A stretch of 64,000 bases of DNA from Ephydatia muelleri (GCA_013339895.1 JABACO010000015.1:8357649-8421648); one strand, 5' to 3'; numbered from the stretch's first letter, positions 44,601 to 57,700 are shown. Made by a program: numbers and translations. Notes: generated by a model not told the origin, from the sequence alone.

Positions 44601-45559
44601 CTGCGGTGGCCCCCTTGCACCCGTGGGAGTGGCCAGCCAGACCATGGTCTCGACTTCATTTGGACTTTGCAGGCCCGTTTTTGGGAAAAATGTTTATGGT
44701 CGTTGTGGATGCGCATTCAAAGTGGTTAGATGTAGCTGTGGTAACAACACCTTCTTCTCAACAGGCCATTAAAGTATTGAGAAACCTTTTTGCCACGCAT
44801 GGTCTACCAGAAATGATAGTTTCAGATAATGGTTCCGCATTCACTAGTGCTGAGTTCCAGACTTTTGTTAAAAGAAATGGCATCAGGCATGTGAGAAGTG
44901 CTCCTTATCATCCATCATCTAATGGACAAGCTGAGAGAGTGGTCCAGACCTTCAAGGAGGCCATTTTGAAAACCACTGGAGATCTGGATACAAGGCTGGC
45001 CAGATTTCTATTTCAGTATCGGCTTACACCACACACGACAACTGGACTTTCACCTGCGGAGATGTTGTTGGGTCGGCGGCCACGATCCCACCTGGACCTT
45101 TTGCATCCAGACATCTCACCCAAGGTGACTCAAAGACAGGAGCTGCAGAAGGAAGCCCATGATCAACATGCCAAGTATCGCAAGTTCCAGAATGGGGATT
45201 TGGTGTATGCACGTAATTTTCATGGTTCGCCCACATGGGTCCCAGGAGTGGTCACCGCTATGTCTGGTCCTGTGTCCATGGTGATACAGCTGGAGGATGG
45301 TCAAGCTGTGCGTCGTCATACAGACCATGTAAAGGCTCGGTCACCCACACCTGAGCTGCAAGTCCCTAAGAAGACTACAGCAGCCCAGCAGGATGAAGTA
45401 GTTGACCTTCCAGACATTCAGGAGGAGGCTGCGACAAGAGATGAGGAAAAACCACCCATGGTTGATGATGCTGTAATACAGGCAGTTCCTGAACCCATTC
45501 CAAATCCAGTTCCACTCCGTCGGTCTACCAGGGACCGACGCCCACCTGATCGGTTGTAG
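41606..45559 (+). CDS. Ty3/gypsy Gag-Pol polyprotein
   Basis: One frame of 1,317 codons, taken from the first ATG after the LTR ([10 protein letters not shown], then [14 protein letters not shown]). The open frame extends back into the LTR without an ATG. Residue positions are approximate. Gag capsid-like region to 190. Two CCHC knuckles at 200-233 ([13 protein letters not shown] and [14 protein letters not shown]). Aspartic protease [11 protein letters not shown] near 297. Reverse transcriptase about 430-620, with [11 protein letters not shown] near 584. RNase H from 730 ([13 protein letters not shown]). Integrase with an HHCC-like zinc region (960-995) and the catalytic D, D, E at roughly 1020, 1074 and 1109 ([20 protein letters not shown]). 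Order PR-RT-RH-IN is diagnostic for Ty3/gypsy. Gag and Pol are fused in one frame with no shift. No envelope gene and no chromodomain are seen. Confidence 0.95.
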   Translation: MAVHGAVGQFNEDAEEWLAYCERLMHYFTANDVKTDEKRRAILLSVCGAHIYQLVRSLVSPEKPADKTFEEIVKLVRDHLTPPSSCIVRRFYFNSRFQKETETVGQFVAELRRLSEYCEFGGSLDEMLRDRLVCGLRDVRVQRRLFAEPKLTFTKAFELAQAAELAEKSSQDISRAGTSVNALEPRRATADQKADHPAPCFRCGGRHSASKCRFRSVECHKCGEKGHLARTCRSKEQTVKKQFGNRAGKQSTNLLAEPLEKDEDVEDMYTLFNVSDVSLAPFRVPMEINKASLEMEVDTGAAASVISEVTYRTLWKEKCSERPPLKHTNALLRTYTGERLRILGRISVQVRYQKQEATLGLLVIGGDGPSLLGRDWIGKFRFSSCLNRGIFRTSSQNTLQEILGKHKELFKDELGLLKGTLVKIHVNETATPLFFKPRAVPYAVREKVEKELERLEKLGVIEAIQFSEWAAPVVPVVKGDGSIRLCGDYKLTVNRVANLECYPLPRIDDLLASLGKGKMFSKLDLANAYLQLALEDESKKYVTITTHKGLYRYNRLPFGVASAPAIFQRTMEDLLRDISNVVVYLDDILVSGSTEAEHLHTLDRVMSRLEEHGLRLKLSKCVFMAPSVEYLGHHISADGIRPAEGKKRAIEDAPRPQNVGQLRSFVGLLNYYGKFLPNMADILAPLYRLLRKGAAWCWEAEQDAAFNHAKQQLSSSSLLIHFDPEKELILSCDASPYGLGAVLSHQLKDGSERPIAYASRTLAPAEAKYSQIEKEGLAIVFGVKKFHQYLVGRSFTIYSDHKPLQYLFSETRPVPPMASSRIQRWALTLSAYNYRIVFKSGDSQANADAFSRLPLSESTADVPVPGDTIFMLETLRTGDSPVTAAEIKSWTDKDPILSRVRNMALTGWQAHASNDATFRPYKQRECELSVQDGCVLWGHRVVIPPAGREAVMRTLHDAHPGITRMKGLARSFVWWPGIDADLEGKVKGCQACQEHGKAPAVAPLHPWEWPARPWSRLHLDFAGPFLGKMFMVVVDAHSKWLDVAVVTTPSSQQAIKVLRNLFATHGLPEMIVSDNGSAFTSAEFQTFVKRNGIRHVRSAPYHPSSNGQAERVVQTFKEAILKTTGDLDTRLARFLFQYRLTPHTTTGLSPAEMLLGRRPRSHLDLLHPDISPKVTQRQELQKEAHDQHAKYRKFQNGDLVYARNFHGSPTWVPGVVTAMSGPVSMVIQLEDGQAVRRHTDHVKARSPTPELQVPKKTTAAQQDEVVDLPDIQEEAATRDEEKPPMVDDAVIQAVPEPIPNPVPLRRSTRDRRPPDRL

Positions 45560-45572
45560 CAGCAGCCTTTGC

Positions 45573-45586
45573 AAGGAGGGAGGAAG
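45573..45586 (+). promoter_or_regulatory. Polypurine tract
   Basis: AAGGAGGGAGGAAG lies directly upstream of the 3' LTR; this is the usual plus-strand primer site of LTR elements. Confidence 0.85.
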
Positions 45587-45821
45587 TGTAATATTTGTAC
45601 TGTTGACTATGTCTAGTCACCTTGTCCTTCTCTGTCTGTCATTGTGCATGCTCTATAGATGACGTCATAGTTGCCAGTCAGTCTGTCCATCTGTGAATTC
45701 CTATATAAGTGTATTGCTTGTGTGAGTACGCACTTTTGAATATAGCCTGCTGCCCGTGATTGGGCTGCACCCTCCAGTCTACTGTCAATACGCGTGTAAC
45801 GTGTACATTGGCGACACTACA
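45587..45821 (+). repeat. 3' LTR of the gypsy element
   Basis: 235 bp, reading the same as the 5' LTR throughout. Followed by the TGTAT duplication. Confidence 0.93.
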
Positions 45822-46339
45822 TGTATGCAGTATTGAAAATCTGACAACACAGTGTTGTTGACCAAACATTTGTAAACAAGTACCGGAAATAAGTAAGTGT
45901 CACGTGACTAACACATCTGTTTGTTTTTGTTTTTAAGTGTCCCAGTCCAAAAAACGGATTTGTAGCATATTTCTCAGCTCTGAGGCAGCAGATCAACACA
46001 AAATTTGGTACATAAGAGAAAAACAAACCTGCCAAACGTTTGGCCGAGTCATATTTCAAACCCGGGAAATACTTTGTGTGTTTTCATGGGAGACACGTTT
46101 GTTTAGGTCGAAAAGCGTTTAGCATGCTGCTTTGCACAGTGGGCGTTATACGCAACAGTACATCGATTTTTATACCGAGGGATGGTAATTGCACCATAGA
46201 CACCTGTGTTTACAACGTAACAGTTAATTTTACCGTCAAAATTCTGCTTGCAAACGTTGAAGCTCAGAAAACACGCCATTTTCGAGTGAATCTCATTACA
46301 ATTATGACGTTATTGGCAATTAATTAAAGGTTTTGTATT

Positions 46340-46675
46340 ATGGCTGAAGATGGGAACGGCGAATACGAGAACCAAGCATCAACCAGCGTACAAAAGTGGC
46401 GAACTAGTAAAGAGGCAAATCATGCTTGGGCATCGTTGAAGCGAAGGAAGGCTCGGAGGGGTAATCCCGAAGCTGCCGCTTTGAAGCGGTATAGTCGGTC
46501 AGCGATCGAAGCAAGTTCCTCAAAGAGCAGAAGGACGTATGCTACTATCGCAGAGAGTGCAGCCAAAGAATTGGAGTCCCTCGCTGTACACATGCCAAAT
46601 GTTTGGTTCTTAGAAGAACCGTTTTCGCAATTGAAACCGTTCCCTCTTCAGCCACACCATCGAAACTTTAATTAA
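46340..46675 (+). CDS. Small ORF in the loop of the long-TIR element
   Basis: 111 codons from ATG to TAA, lying between the inverted arms. Acidic start (MAEDGNGEYE), then a Lys/Arg/Ala/Ser-rich helical middle (WASLKRRKARRGNPEAAALK, then RYSRSAIEASSSKSRRTY). No Cys or His cluster and no DDE motif. The middle resembles the loop peptide of the 35721 element (W-x-x-x-K-x-x-x-A-R-G-N pattern). It might be a DNA-binding or accessory peptide of the transposon family, or a captured exon. Function unknown. Confidence 0.35.
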   Translation: MAEDGNGEYENQASTSVQKWRTSKEANHAWASLKRRKARRGNPEAAALKRYSRSAIEASSSKSRRTYATIAESAAKELESLAVHMPNVWFLEEPFSQLKPFPLQPHHRNFN

Positions 46676-47262
46676 TATTATGAAATTGTTACAATAACGT
46701 AACAATTGTAATGAGATTCACTCGAAAATGGCGTGTTTTTTAAGATTCAACGTTTGCAAGCAGAATTTTGACGGTAAAATCAACTGTTACGTTGTAAACA
46801 TAGGTGTCTATGGTTCAATAGCCATCCCTCGGTATACAAATCGATGTACTGTCGCGTATAACGCCCACTGTGCAAAACAGCATGCTAAACGCTTTTCGAC
46901 CTAAACAAACGTGTCTCCCATGAAAACACACTAAGTATTTCCCGGGTTTGAAATATGACTCGGCCAAACGTTTGGCAGGTTTGTTTTTCTCTTATGTACC
47001 AAATTTTGTGTTGATCTGCTGCCTCAGAGCTGAGAAATATGCTACAAATCCGTTTTTTGGACTGGGACACTTAAAAACAAAAACAAACAGACGTGTTAGT
47101 CACGTGACACTTACTTATTTCCGGTACTTGTTTACAAATGTTTGGTCAACAACACTGTGTTGTCAGATTTTCAATACTGCATACAGTTAATGTTAAAAAA
47201 TCAAGCTAACATTAAAACACACCCAAAAAATTTTAACGTCAAGTATCACGATTTCCACTGTA

Positions 47263-49107
47263 AGGGCATTCTCCATTTGAAGACCTGTAAGTTTCAATGG
47301 CCTGCCTGAGCATGCCATGAAATTTAGCCCTTCCCACTATTGTGTTCTGCTGCATCATTTTATTCAATGTTTCTTTGAAGTGCACTGCGGTGACTGAATA
47401 TGGCTTCTGTTTACCAAGCATGCTGCCCTGCTTGTATTGGAGTCTGCTTGTGTAACAAGTGGTACATGTAAGTACATTTTCTCCTGTAGTGGTGTTGCTA
47501 AGTGTATGACTTTGTCAACACCTCCAAGACTTGATTCTTCCATTCTGTTTTAACATTTTAGAACGCTTCCTAGCTGTGCAGGTCACATGTGTAACTTTAA
47601 AAAGGAAAACAAAGGTATGGATATAAAAATCATGATACGCTATTTGACTGGTATACTCCACGTACAGAAGAGTACATCTACATGTATGGAGAAGATTGAT
47701 ATGGTCCTCCAGTGGTGCTACAAAAGTGAACGATAAGTGTGTGGTGCTTATCCTGAAATTGGAAAGAGGATTAGTTTGGCAATGCAATGGCAGTTTAATG
47801 AAGGTATAGTGTGCACATTGGAGATTGCTAAGTGATGGAGTGAGTGGATTTCACTTGTCCTGACCAGGTGGATGTCAGGTGTCGAAATTCGCCATTTTTG
47901 TCTTGGTGATATGGTGGAGTTGGTGATGGTGTTAAATGTGGTGTTTAAATTTGTGCTGTGGTCACATATGGAGATGCAGGACAGCTCAGATACATTTGAC
48001 TATAAATGAGGTGGGAGGCAAAATTGTGTGTTCTTGTGGTCATACAATATAATATTTTATAAAAATTTACTATAGGTGTTACGATCAAGACAGATATGGA
48101 GGCAGCAAGTCACATAGTTCTGCAGAAGTTTAAGGGCTGAGACCGTATGCATAGGTCTCAATGGCCTGCCTGAGCATGCCGCCCTTCCCACTATGTGTTC
48201 TGCTGTTAGCTGATATGGCTTTAATGTTCTGGATTTAGTGTAAAGATGTTGGTCCAATATCAAGGTAAATGAATGCTGCATTGAGTTGAGTGTATTAGTC
48301 ATGTTTCTTTATCTACTCTGTAGAGATGTGTGTCGGTGTCTTCTGTCAGTTGCAAAAATGGTGGTGTGACATTTGGTTCTGAGCATCTACCAACACCAGA
48401 AAAAAATAGCAGCTCTATGGAACACCACCAAGATACAGCAGTGGGTCCTACAGCTACCAGTCTGCCTCAATGCAAATGAGCAATCAGCTACCATGGGAGA
48501 ATCACTCGTAGGGGAGCCACCAGTGCCCATATTACCTTATTTCTCCATACACCAGTCATTTGTCAATTGGTACGCAATGAAGCTACAAGCTGTAAAAAAA
48601 ATTAAAAAAAGGTAATGGTGGTGTACAGGTGACATTTACTGAGCCTCTACCAACACCAGGTTAAAGAGCTTTGAAAGGGGGGAAAAAAGCTTTAATGGAA
48701 CATCAGTAAGATACTGCATTCATCCCTTCGAAGTGATGTAAGTGTCTTGTAACAGGTGGGGAGAAGAAAGTGCAGTAAATTCATTGCTTCTTTGAACATC
48801 TTATCTGATGACCAAACATATATTTAGGTCTGCTGGTGTTGATATGGCTTCTGTTTACCTGAACTTACAGTGTATGACTCCATCAACACTTCTAAGATTT
48901 CATTTGAACACTTACTTGTGCAGGTCACAACTAAAAAGTAAAGGTATGATATAAATATGATGATTCACTATTTCACTGGTGTACTCTACATGTATAGGAG
49001 GATGACAGTAGTGTTTGAATGATGTTGGTCCTGAAATTTTTGAGAGGCTTAGGTTGGCAATGCAATGTGATGATGGCATGTACTGCGGAGATTGTTCAGT
49101 GGAGTTG
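47263..49107. other. Copy-1 body of the segmental duplication, no gene supported
   Basis: Corresponds to about 51513-53640 of copy 2. Contains two short related blocks with TTCTGAGCxTCTACCAACACC (about 48375) and ACTGAGCCTCTACCAACACC (about 48640), one in each half, an old internal duplication. An 80-codon open frame at 48373-48615 (MVLSIYQHQKKIAALWNTTK) is kept open in copy 2, but the substitutions do not clearly favour coding. Confidence 0.4.
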
Positions 49108-49245
49108 GAGACCAGACTTGGTGATGGTTGTGTACAAACGTAGGTGTGTGGAGTTAGGGACCAGACTTGGTGATGGTTGTGTACAAACGTAGGTGTGTGG
49201 AATTAGGGACCAGACTTGGTGATGGTTGTGTACAATGTAGGTACC
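49108..49245. repeat. About 50-bp tandem repeat, three units
   Basis: GACCAGACTTGGTGATGGTT plus GTGTACAAACGTAGGTGTGT three times in copy 1, once only in copy 2 (about 53653). An expansion after the segmental duplication. Confidence 0.85.
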
Positions 49246-49872
49246 TACTGTGGAGTTAGTGATGGTGCATAACACTTTCAGGGATCAGATTTGTTGAAGC
49301 TTCCTCCAGAATGTAATAAATGGAGTGCTTATATTTGGTCCTTGATTGGAGTTCAGCTGACATGGCTGGTGGTGACTCGAAAATGTTGGTGTATTGCGAC
49401 TCAGAACGGACTGTTGCAGTTGTTATGTATTGGAGCAGGATAGTTAGTCGCAGAATGTGGATTTTTGCCTGCCCCCTGCTCAAGCCTGTGTATGCCTATG
49501 GTGTCATGATTTCAGACATTGATAGTAGGCTCTGGAAGTAGTTGCTGTGTTGTGTTGTAGTCATAGTGTGCATCATGTGACACTGGTACCGATTGGGTAG
49601 TAGCAGTAACAATGTAATAGTACATATACATTGTACATCAGAAAAGAGTGACTGAACTTTCCAGGGATGACAACTGTACATGGATTAAAGGGCTAGCACT
49701 GCAATGATACTCTCAGATCGGTGAACGCGATGGGGCTAAACAAGCGTATGGCAAGAGATTTTTAGCCCAAATGTCTTTACCTTGGTTTAGACACATGTCC
49801 AGATATCACTGCCTTCGATACGCACGCATGAATCAATTAAGCTACCAGGCTGGGGTAGGCTCTCCTCTTTCT

Positions 49873-49983
49873 TAGTCTCATAACCAGACCCAACTATGAT
49901 CATCTTTCTGTACTCTTGGGCTGTTTCCGCATTGCGGTGATGTAATCCACCCGCTGCTGCGAACGGGTCTGGGGCCGAGACTA
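49873..49983. mobile_element. TAGTCTCG-family MITE (111 bp)
   Basis: TAGTCTCATAACCAGACCC ... GGGTCTGGGGCCGAGACTA. Present at the equivalent place in copy 2 (54304), so it predates the duplication. Confidence 0.7.
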
Positions 49984-50820
49984 ATAACCGGTTATGAACA
50001 AAAATTAATGAAACAAGTGTATAAAAAACATTCTCTATGAGAAAGTTGGTAGCATATAGGATTTGAAGGCAATGGTGGTGTAAAAAGGAAGGAAACAAGG
50101 GTCTAATTATAAGGGAAAATGGAATAGTCCTATATCGAGAGTTACGTTAGTAACTCTCATATAGGATTTGACCCCGATTGTGAATGTCATTAAAAAAACG
50201 GGACCCGCTTCTAACGGGACTCCTGTCAATCGGATGGCTTAGCTAGTCGTCGGTATCGAACAAGAAATCAAAAAAGAGCCGTTTCGTGTTTGTTTGATGT
50301 CGCATAACCGTGTCGTTCGAGAGAACAAAAGGGATTCTGTTTTTCCTCGTCCCCAGCGGAACGGCGGCCATTTTCTCCTTCTTCCTTTATTTGAAAAGAA
50401 CTCGAGATAAGAACCGTTTCAAAGGACGCGAATGGTGCCAATACGTTCAGAATTTCAAGCGGTAGTGCCCTCAGATACACGTGGATCCTATTGGACCTGG
50501 AACTGATAACATAAATACATATGTTGATAACTTTACTGGGGATAAAACTCGACACGGGAGCTGTTTCAAAGAACGTCAGTGGTATCAATAGGTTCAGAAT
50601 TTCAAGTTACATCCGTACAAGTGAGTATGTTCATAGGGATCGCTTGTTACAGTAGCTCAGGCTAGAAATGGTGTGTTTCAAGCCATACGGCCATGATAGA
50701 TGCTGTAAGCCACACCTACTTGAGCTTAAATATTAGAACTACACGTGAGGCTATTTCTTTGGTGTTCCTGTTCGTAGTTTATATCGTTTGCTTTTGTTAG
50801 TGAAGCTGTTTTTGTCAAAA

Positions 50821-51169
50821 TGCGTTCACGTCAGCGTAAGGCTAGAGCTAAACGTCGAGCGGAATACCTCCAAAAGCGAGAGGAAATAAGAGCGGTCGTC
50901 AGAAGAGAGCAAAGAACTCCGATCAAAAGCAAACCGCTGAGTGGGAAAAATATCACAAGAACCCCGAGCCAATACTATCTTTAAAGCGGCAACGGTACAA
51001 TGAAAATAAAGCGGCCATGAACAGTGCGGAACATCGGGACGGTTCCATCGCTTCTCCTGCGAAAAGAATGCGATTGCAAGAACGACCGACAGATCAACAT
51101 GCTGCACGAAGCAAATGCTACCGCAAGGATAATGGGCTTAGAAAAATACCTACCAATAAACCCCAAAGG
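50821..51169 (+). pseudogene. Decayed first exon of a basic, repeat-rich protein (copy 2)
   Basis: Starts MRSRQRKARAKRRAEYLQKR and stays open past the point where copy 1 has a stop, but a 70-bp internal deletion and frameshifts follow. Ends at the same donor (CCCCAAAG, then GTAGTA). See copy 1 at 40483. Confidence 0.4.
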
Positions 51170-52993
51170 TAGTACGTTCGAATTCGACTGAGTCTGAGTG
51201 ATACAATACGTATTTTGAACAAACACACTGATGCATGCGTGCATGTATTATAAAATAATGTTTATAAACCTTTGCGTTGCAAAGTCACCATTGACATAGT
51301 GCCCATATTACCAGGCAACCGCATTCCTTCTTCTTGTACATTCTCTCAGACGGTTCTATTCAGCTACTGTGTGGGGGAAGGTGTCATCCTACTGACAGCT
51401 CAGACATGTGTGGTTCTATCATTGTGGTCATACATACTATAGGTGTTACAGCAAGGTTGATGGGGGATCAAGGCAGATATGGAGTCAGCAAGCCACATAG
51501 TTCTGCAGAAGTCTAAGAGCATTCTCCATTTGAAGACCTGTTGAGGTATGCATAAGTGTCAATGGCCTGCCTGAGCATGCCATGAAGTTTAGCCCTTCCC
51601 ACTATTGTGTTCTGCCTGCATAATTTTATTCAATGTTTCTTTGAAGTGCACTGTGGTGACTAAATATGGCTTCTGTTTACCAAGCATGCTGTCCTGCTTG
51701 TATTGGAGTCTGCTTGTATTGCCTCCATGTAGTACATTTTCAGTGTTGCTACATGTACATGTAACACCTCCCATTCTGTTTTAGAACGCTTCCTAGCTGA
51801 GCAGGTCACATGTGTAACTTTGGAAAGGAAAACAAAGGTATGGATATAAAAATCATGATACACTATTTGACTGGTGTACTCCACGTACAGAAGAGTACAT
51901 CTACATGTATGGAGAAGATTGATATGGTCCTCCAGTGGTGCTACAAAAATGAACGATAAGTGTGTGGTGCTTATCCTGAAATTGGAAAGAGGATTAGTTT
52001 GGCAATGCAATGGCAGTTTGATGAAGGTATAGTGTGTGTCACATATGGAGATGCAGTCATCATAATGACAGTTCAGACACATTTGACTATAAATGAGGTT
52101 GGAGGCAAAATTGTGTGTTATCATTGTGGTCATGCAATATAATATTTTCTATAGGTGTTACAGCAAGGTTGATGGGGGGATTAAGGCAGATATGGAGGCA
52201 GCAAGCCACATAGTTCTGCAGAATGTTAAGGGCATTCTCCATTTGAAGACCTGTTGAGGTATGCATAGGTCTCAATGGCCTGCCTGAGCATACCGCCCTT
52301 CCCACTATGTGTTCTGCTGTTAGCTGATATGGCTTTAATGTTCTGGATTTAGTGTAAAGATGTTGGTCCAATATCAAGGTAAATGAATGCTGCTTTGAGT
52401 TGAGTGTATTAGTCATGTTTCTTTATCTACTCTGTAGAGATGTGCGTCAGTGTCAAGTCTGTCAGTTGCAAAAATGGTGGTGTGACATTTGGTTCTGAGC
52501 CTCTACCAACACCAGAAAAAAAAGGCAGCTGTACGGAACACCAGCAAGATACAGCAGTGGGTCCTACAGCTACCAATCTGCCTCACTGCAAATGAGCAAT
52601 CAGCTACCATGGGAGAGACACTCGTAGGGGAGCTACTAACACCCATATTACCTCATTTCTTCATACGCCAGTCATTTGTCAATTGGTACACAATGAAGCT
52701 ACAAGCTGTAAAAAAAAAAGAAAAAGAAAAAGGTAATAGTGGTGTAGAGGTGACATTTACTGAACCACTACCAACACCAGGTTAAAGAGCTTTTAAAGGA
52801 AGAACAAAAAAAGCTTAATGGAACATCAGTAAGATACTGCATTCATCCCTTCGAAGTGACGTAAGTGTCTAGTAACAGGTGGGGAGAAGGAAGTGCCTGT
52901 ATGTGGGCTTCTAGAGTGAGTACCAGTCATCACTTTGTAGATTGCATCCTATCAGTAAATGCATGTTTGAATTCATTGCTTCCTCGAACATCT

Positions 52994-53270
52994 CAGGGGC
53001 GGATACAGGATTTCAAAATAGGGGGGGTTGGTATAATTAATAATAAGACGAGTGGGGGGGGGGGGGGGGGGGATGCTGTCCACCTTCGGTCGATTCAACG
53101 AGCGGGGGGGGGAGGGGGGGTGCTGTCCGTCCGCTTTCGGCCAATTCAACGAGGGGGGGGGGGGGGGGGGGGGGGGCTGTCGCGTACAACTGCGTGTGGG
53201 GAAAAAAAAGTGATTTTGGACAAAAGAGGGGGTTGCAACCACCATCCCACCCCCCCTGTATCCGCTCCTG
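52994..53270. mobile_element. 277-bp element with CAGGGGCGGATACAGG termini, 5-bp target duplication
   Basis: Left CAGGGGCGGATACAGGATTT, right CCCCTGTATCCGCTCCTG. CATCT flanks it (52989-52993 and 53271-53275). Copy 1 has the single, uninterrupted GAACATCTTATCTG near 48797, a clean empty site. The interior is mostly G-runs. Confidence 0.9.
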
Positions 53271-54303
53271 CATCTTATCTGATGACCAAACATATATTTA
53301 GGTCTGCTTGTGTTGATATGGCTTCTGTTTATCTGAGCTAAGGTATCTACACTCAACAAATTAAAGTAATTTATTTGCTCATGTATACATGTAACGTTAC
53401 AGTGTTGCTGCAGTGTATGACTCCATCAACACTTTTAAGTTTTCATTTGAACACTTACTGTGTGCAGGTCACAACTAAAAGTAAAGGTATGATATAAATA
53501 TGATTCACTATTTCACTGGTTTACTCTACATATATAGGAGAATGACAGTAGTGTTTGAATGATGTTGGTCCTGAAACTTTTGAGAGGCTTAGTTTAGCAA
53601 TGCAATGTGATGATCAGTGGCATGTACTGTGGAGATTGTTCAGTGGATTTAGGGACCAGACTTGGTGATGGTTGTGTACAATATAGTGTGTGGAGTTAGT
53701 GATGGTGCATCACACTTTTCATGGATCAGATTTGTCGAAGCTTCCTCCAAAATGTAATAAATGGAGTGCTTATATTTGGTCCTTGATTGGAGTTCAGCTG
53801 ACATGGCTGGTGGTGACTCGAAAATGTTGGTGTTTTGCGACTCAGAATGGAACTGTTGCTGTTGTTATGTGTATTGGAGCAGGATAGTTAGTCTGTTTTT
53901 GCCGCAGAATGTGGATTTTTGCCTGACCCCTGCTCAAGCCTGTGTGTCATGATTTCAGACATTGTTAGTAGGTAGTTGCTGTGTTGTGTTGTAGTCATAA
54001 TGTGCATCATGTGACACTGACACCAATTGGGTCTGGGGGAGTAGCAGTAACAATGTAATATTAATTTATGATGCGATAATACATTGCACATCAAAAAAGA
54101 GTGGCTGAACTTTCCCGGGATGACAACTGTACATTAAAGGGCTAGCACCGCAATGATACTCTCAGATCGGTGAATGTGATGGGCTAAACGCTACAGATTT
54201 TATAAAAATGTCTTTACCTTGGTTTTAGACACATGTCCAGATATCACAGACTTCGATACGCACGCATGAATCGATTAAGCTGCTACCAGGCTCTCCTCTT
54301 TCT

Positions 54304-54425
54304 TAGTCTCATGCCCAGACCCAAATTTACGTAACAATGATCATCGTTTGCACAGTCTTGGGCTGTTTCCGCATAGCGGTGATGTAATCCATCCGCTGCT
54401 GCGAACGGGTCTGGGGCCGAGACTA
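54304..54425. mobile_element. TAGTCTCG-family MITE, copy-2 counterpart
   Basis: TTAGTCTCATGCCCAGACCC ... GGGTCTGGGGCCGAGACTA; orthologous in position to 49873-49983. Confidence 0.7.
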
Positions 54426-54452
54426 ATAATCGGGTATGAACAAAAATTAATG

Positions 54453-54920
54453 AAACAAGTAAATAAAAACAATTCTCTATGAGAAAGTTGGTGGCATATA
54501 GGATTTGAAGGCAATGGTGGTGTAAAAAGGAAGGAAACAAGGGTCTAATAATAAGGGAAAATGGAATAGTCCTATATTTAGCACACAAACAACACACTAT
54601 ATCCTACATGTAGAAATGTGCTAAATATAGGACTATTCCATTTTCCCTTATTATTAGACCCTTGTTTCCTTCCTTTTTACACCACCATTGCCTTCAAATC
54701 CTATATGCCACCAACTTTCTCATAGAGAATTGTTTTTATTTACTTGTTTAATTTAGCACACGAACAACATACTATATATCCTAGATGTAGAAATATGTAG
54801 GACTATTCCATTTTCCCTTATTATTAGACCCTTGTTTCCTTCCTTTTTACACCACCATTGCCTTCAAATCCTATATGCTACCAACTTTCTCATAGAGAAT
54901 GTTTATTATATACTTGTAAT
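54453..54920. repeat. Three-copy inverted/direct repeat at the end of the segmental duplication
   Basis: The last 125 bp of copy 2 (54453-54577) is followed by its inverted copy (about 54628-54752) and a second inverted copy (about 54802-54920), with AATTTAGCACACxAACAACA linkers. Recombination or fold-back at the duplication edge would produce this. Confidence 0.85.
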
Positions 54921-55345
54921 ACTTAGAGCAGTATTAACACATTTCACAATCAAGGACTGCAATTCAAAACTAATACTAATAAAGGCTCTCTTGAATAAAG
55001 ATGCGAGAATAAGTACTAGTCGGATCTTTAAATCTGGAATATACAAGCCAGGTTTCGGAGAGGAAAACTACGTTTGCAGAGTTAAGCAGCAGCTTCAGTC
55101 AGATCACATCTATTATTTTATTTATTTACACACACAGTCACAGCTACGCAAATTCCTAGAGGTATATAATTGGAGATACGGCGTGGCCTTTGACCTATAA
55201 AAAGGTGGAATAAAATCGTTGCAACGTGTTTGAGATATTTGTACACGGAGGTATGTTGTGTTGTAGTGCCCTTTTAAGAGCATGCGCGGTTATATTTGTT
55301 GAAAGCAGCTGTCCTGTTAAACAGCTGCATTAGTGCATTCGAGGA

Positions 55346-55353
55346 TTATAAAG
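55346..55353 (+). promoter_or_regulatory. Possible TATA box of the GAPDH gene
   Basis: TTATAAAG lies 67 bp upstream of the ATG and about 25-30 bp before a pyrimidine-rich CTTCCCTCTTCC stretch that could be the start region. Position only; no functional data. Confidence 0.35.
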
Positions 55354-55419
55354 TGTTTTAGCTGTAACTTCCCTCTTCCACTAGCTACGCTAATCTCTAT
55401 ATCTGCACAGCCCCAAAAA

Positions 55420-57418
<1,999 letters not shown>

Positions 57419-57694
57419 GAGGAGTATGCTCTGTATGCCCTTTGACGTTTCTCTAAAGAAAAGTAGCTAGGTAGCTTGTTTGTACATCTTGCGTGTCATG
57501 CCTACCACCCCATCCCCTCGTCCCTTGCCTCGCTGCTAATATGTACAGACGCATTGATCCATATAAGAATGACAAATACAACCTCTGAAGGAATGATCAG
57601 TTGGGTGCACTGTGTGGGGGTGGTGAAATTGAATTCAATAGCTGCGCAGGAGACCGGGTCAAAGGTGACCTGAACTGGAGGTGTGGGGATAATG

Positions 57695-57700
57695 AATAAA
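57695..57700 (+). terminator. Polyadenylation signal AATAAA for GAPDH
   Basis: AATAAA lies 277 bp after the GAPDH stop, followed by a TTCAGTTGT-type U-rich patch. It is only 25 bp from the stop codon of the convergent gene, so the two 3' UTRs probably overlap. Confidence 0.7.

Larger units (their letters stand above)
41349..45821 (+). mobile_element. Ty3/gypsy LTR retrotransposon, apparently intact
   Basis: 235-bp LTRs flank one long gag-pol frame. The 5-bp duplication TGTAT lies at 41344-41348 and 45822-45826. The two LTRs look identical on reading, and the coding frame has no stop, so the insertion is young. It sits inside the left arm of the long-TIR element at 41269. Confidence 0.95.
41269..47260. 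mobile_element. Long-TIR, TA-inserted element carrying a nested gypsy retrotransposon
   Basis: TA at 41267-41268 and 47261-47262 flanks CAGTGGAAATCGTGATACTT and its inverse. Arms of about 556 bp: 41269-41348 plus 45827-46302, against 46702-47260. Without the gypsy insert and its extra 5 bp the element is about 1.51 kb, the same size class as the one at 35721. Segmental copy 2 has the uninterrupted target (GAAGTCTAAGAGCATTCTCC near 51510), which fixes the ends and the TA duplication. The loop carries a small ORF (46340-46675). Tc1/mariner-type by target and termini; no transposase. Confidence 0.88.
39731..50132. repeat. Tandem segmental duplication, copy 1
   Basis: The copy opens with TATCGAGAGTTACGTTAGTA, a GAGAGTTAC/GTAACTCTC hairpin, and ends with GGGAAAATGGAATAGTCC next to copy 2. 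Shared landmarks with copy 2 include the start MPSRQYKARAKRRAEYLQK, the TACTGTGTGGGGGAAGGTG block, CTACCAACACCAG segments and the MITE at 49873. Copy 1 is longer because of the long-TIR element with gypsy (41269-47260), an extra 140 bp near 47811-47962 and extra tandem units at 49108-49245. Divergence is scattered substitutions and small indels. Confidence 0.9.
50133..54578. repeat. Tandem segmental duplication, copy 2
   Basis: Starts TATCGAGAGTTACGTTAGTA, directly adjoining copy 1 in the same orientation, and ends GGAATAGTCCTATATTTAGC. Lacks the long-TIR element but carries the 277-bp element at 52994 that copy 1 lacks. Body otherwise alignable block by block with copy 1. Confidence 0.9.

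Noticed and set aside
53037-53359. Pro-rich minus-strand frames
   Set aside because: They read through G/C homopolymers of the 277-bp element.
54832-55200. 122-codon plus-strand frame before GAPDH
   Set aside because: Its first third lies in the triplicated repeat and there is no exon boundary linking it to GAPDH.
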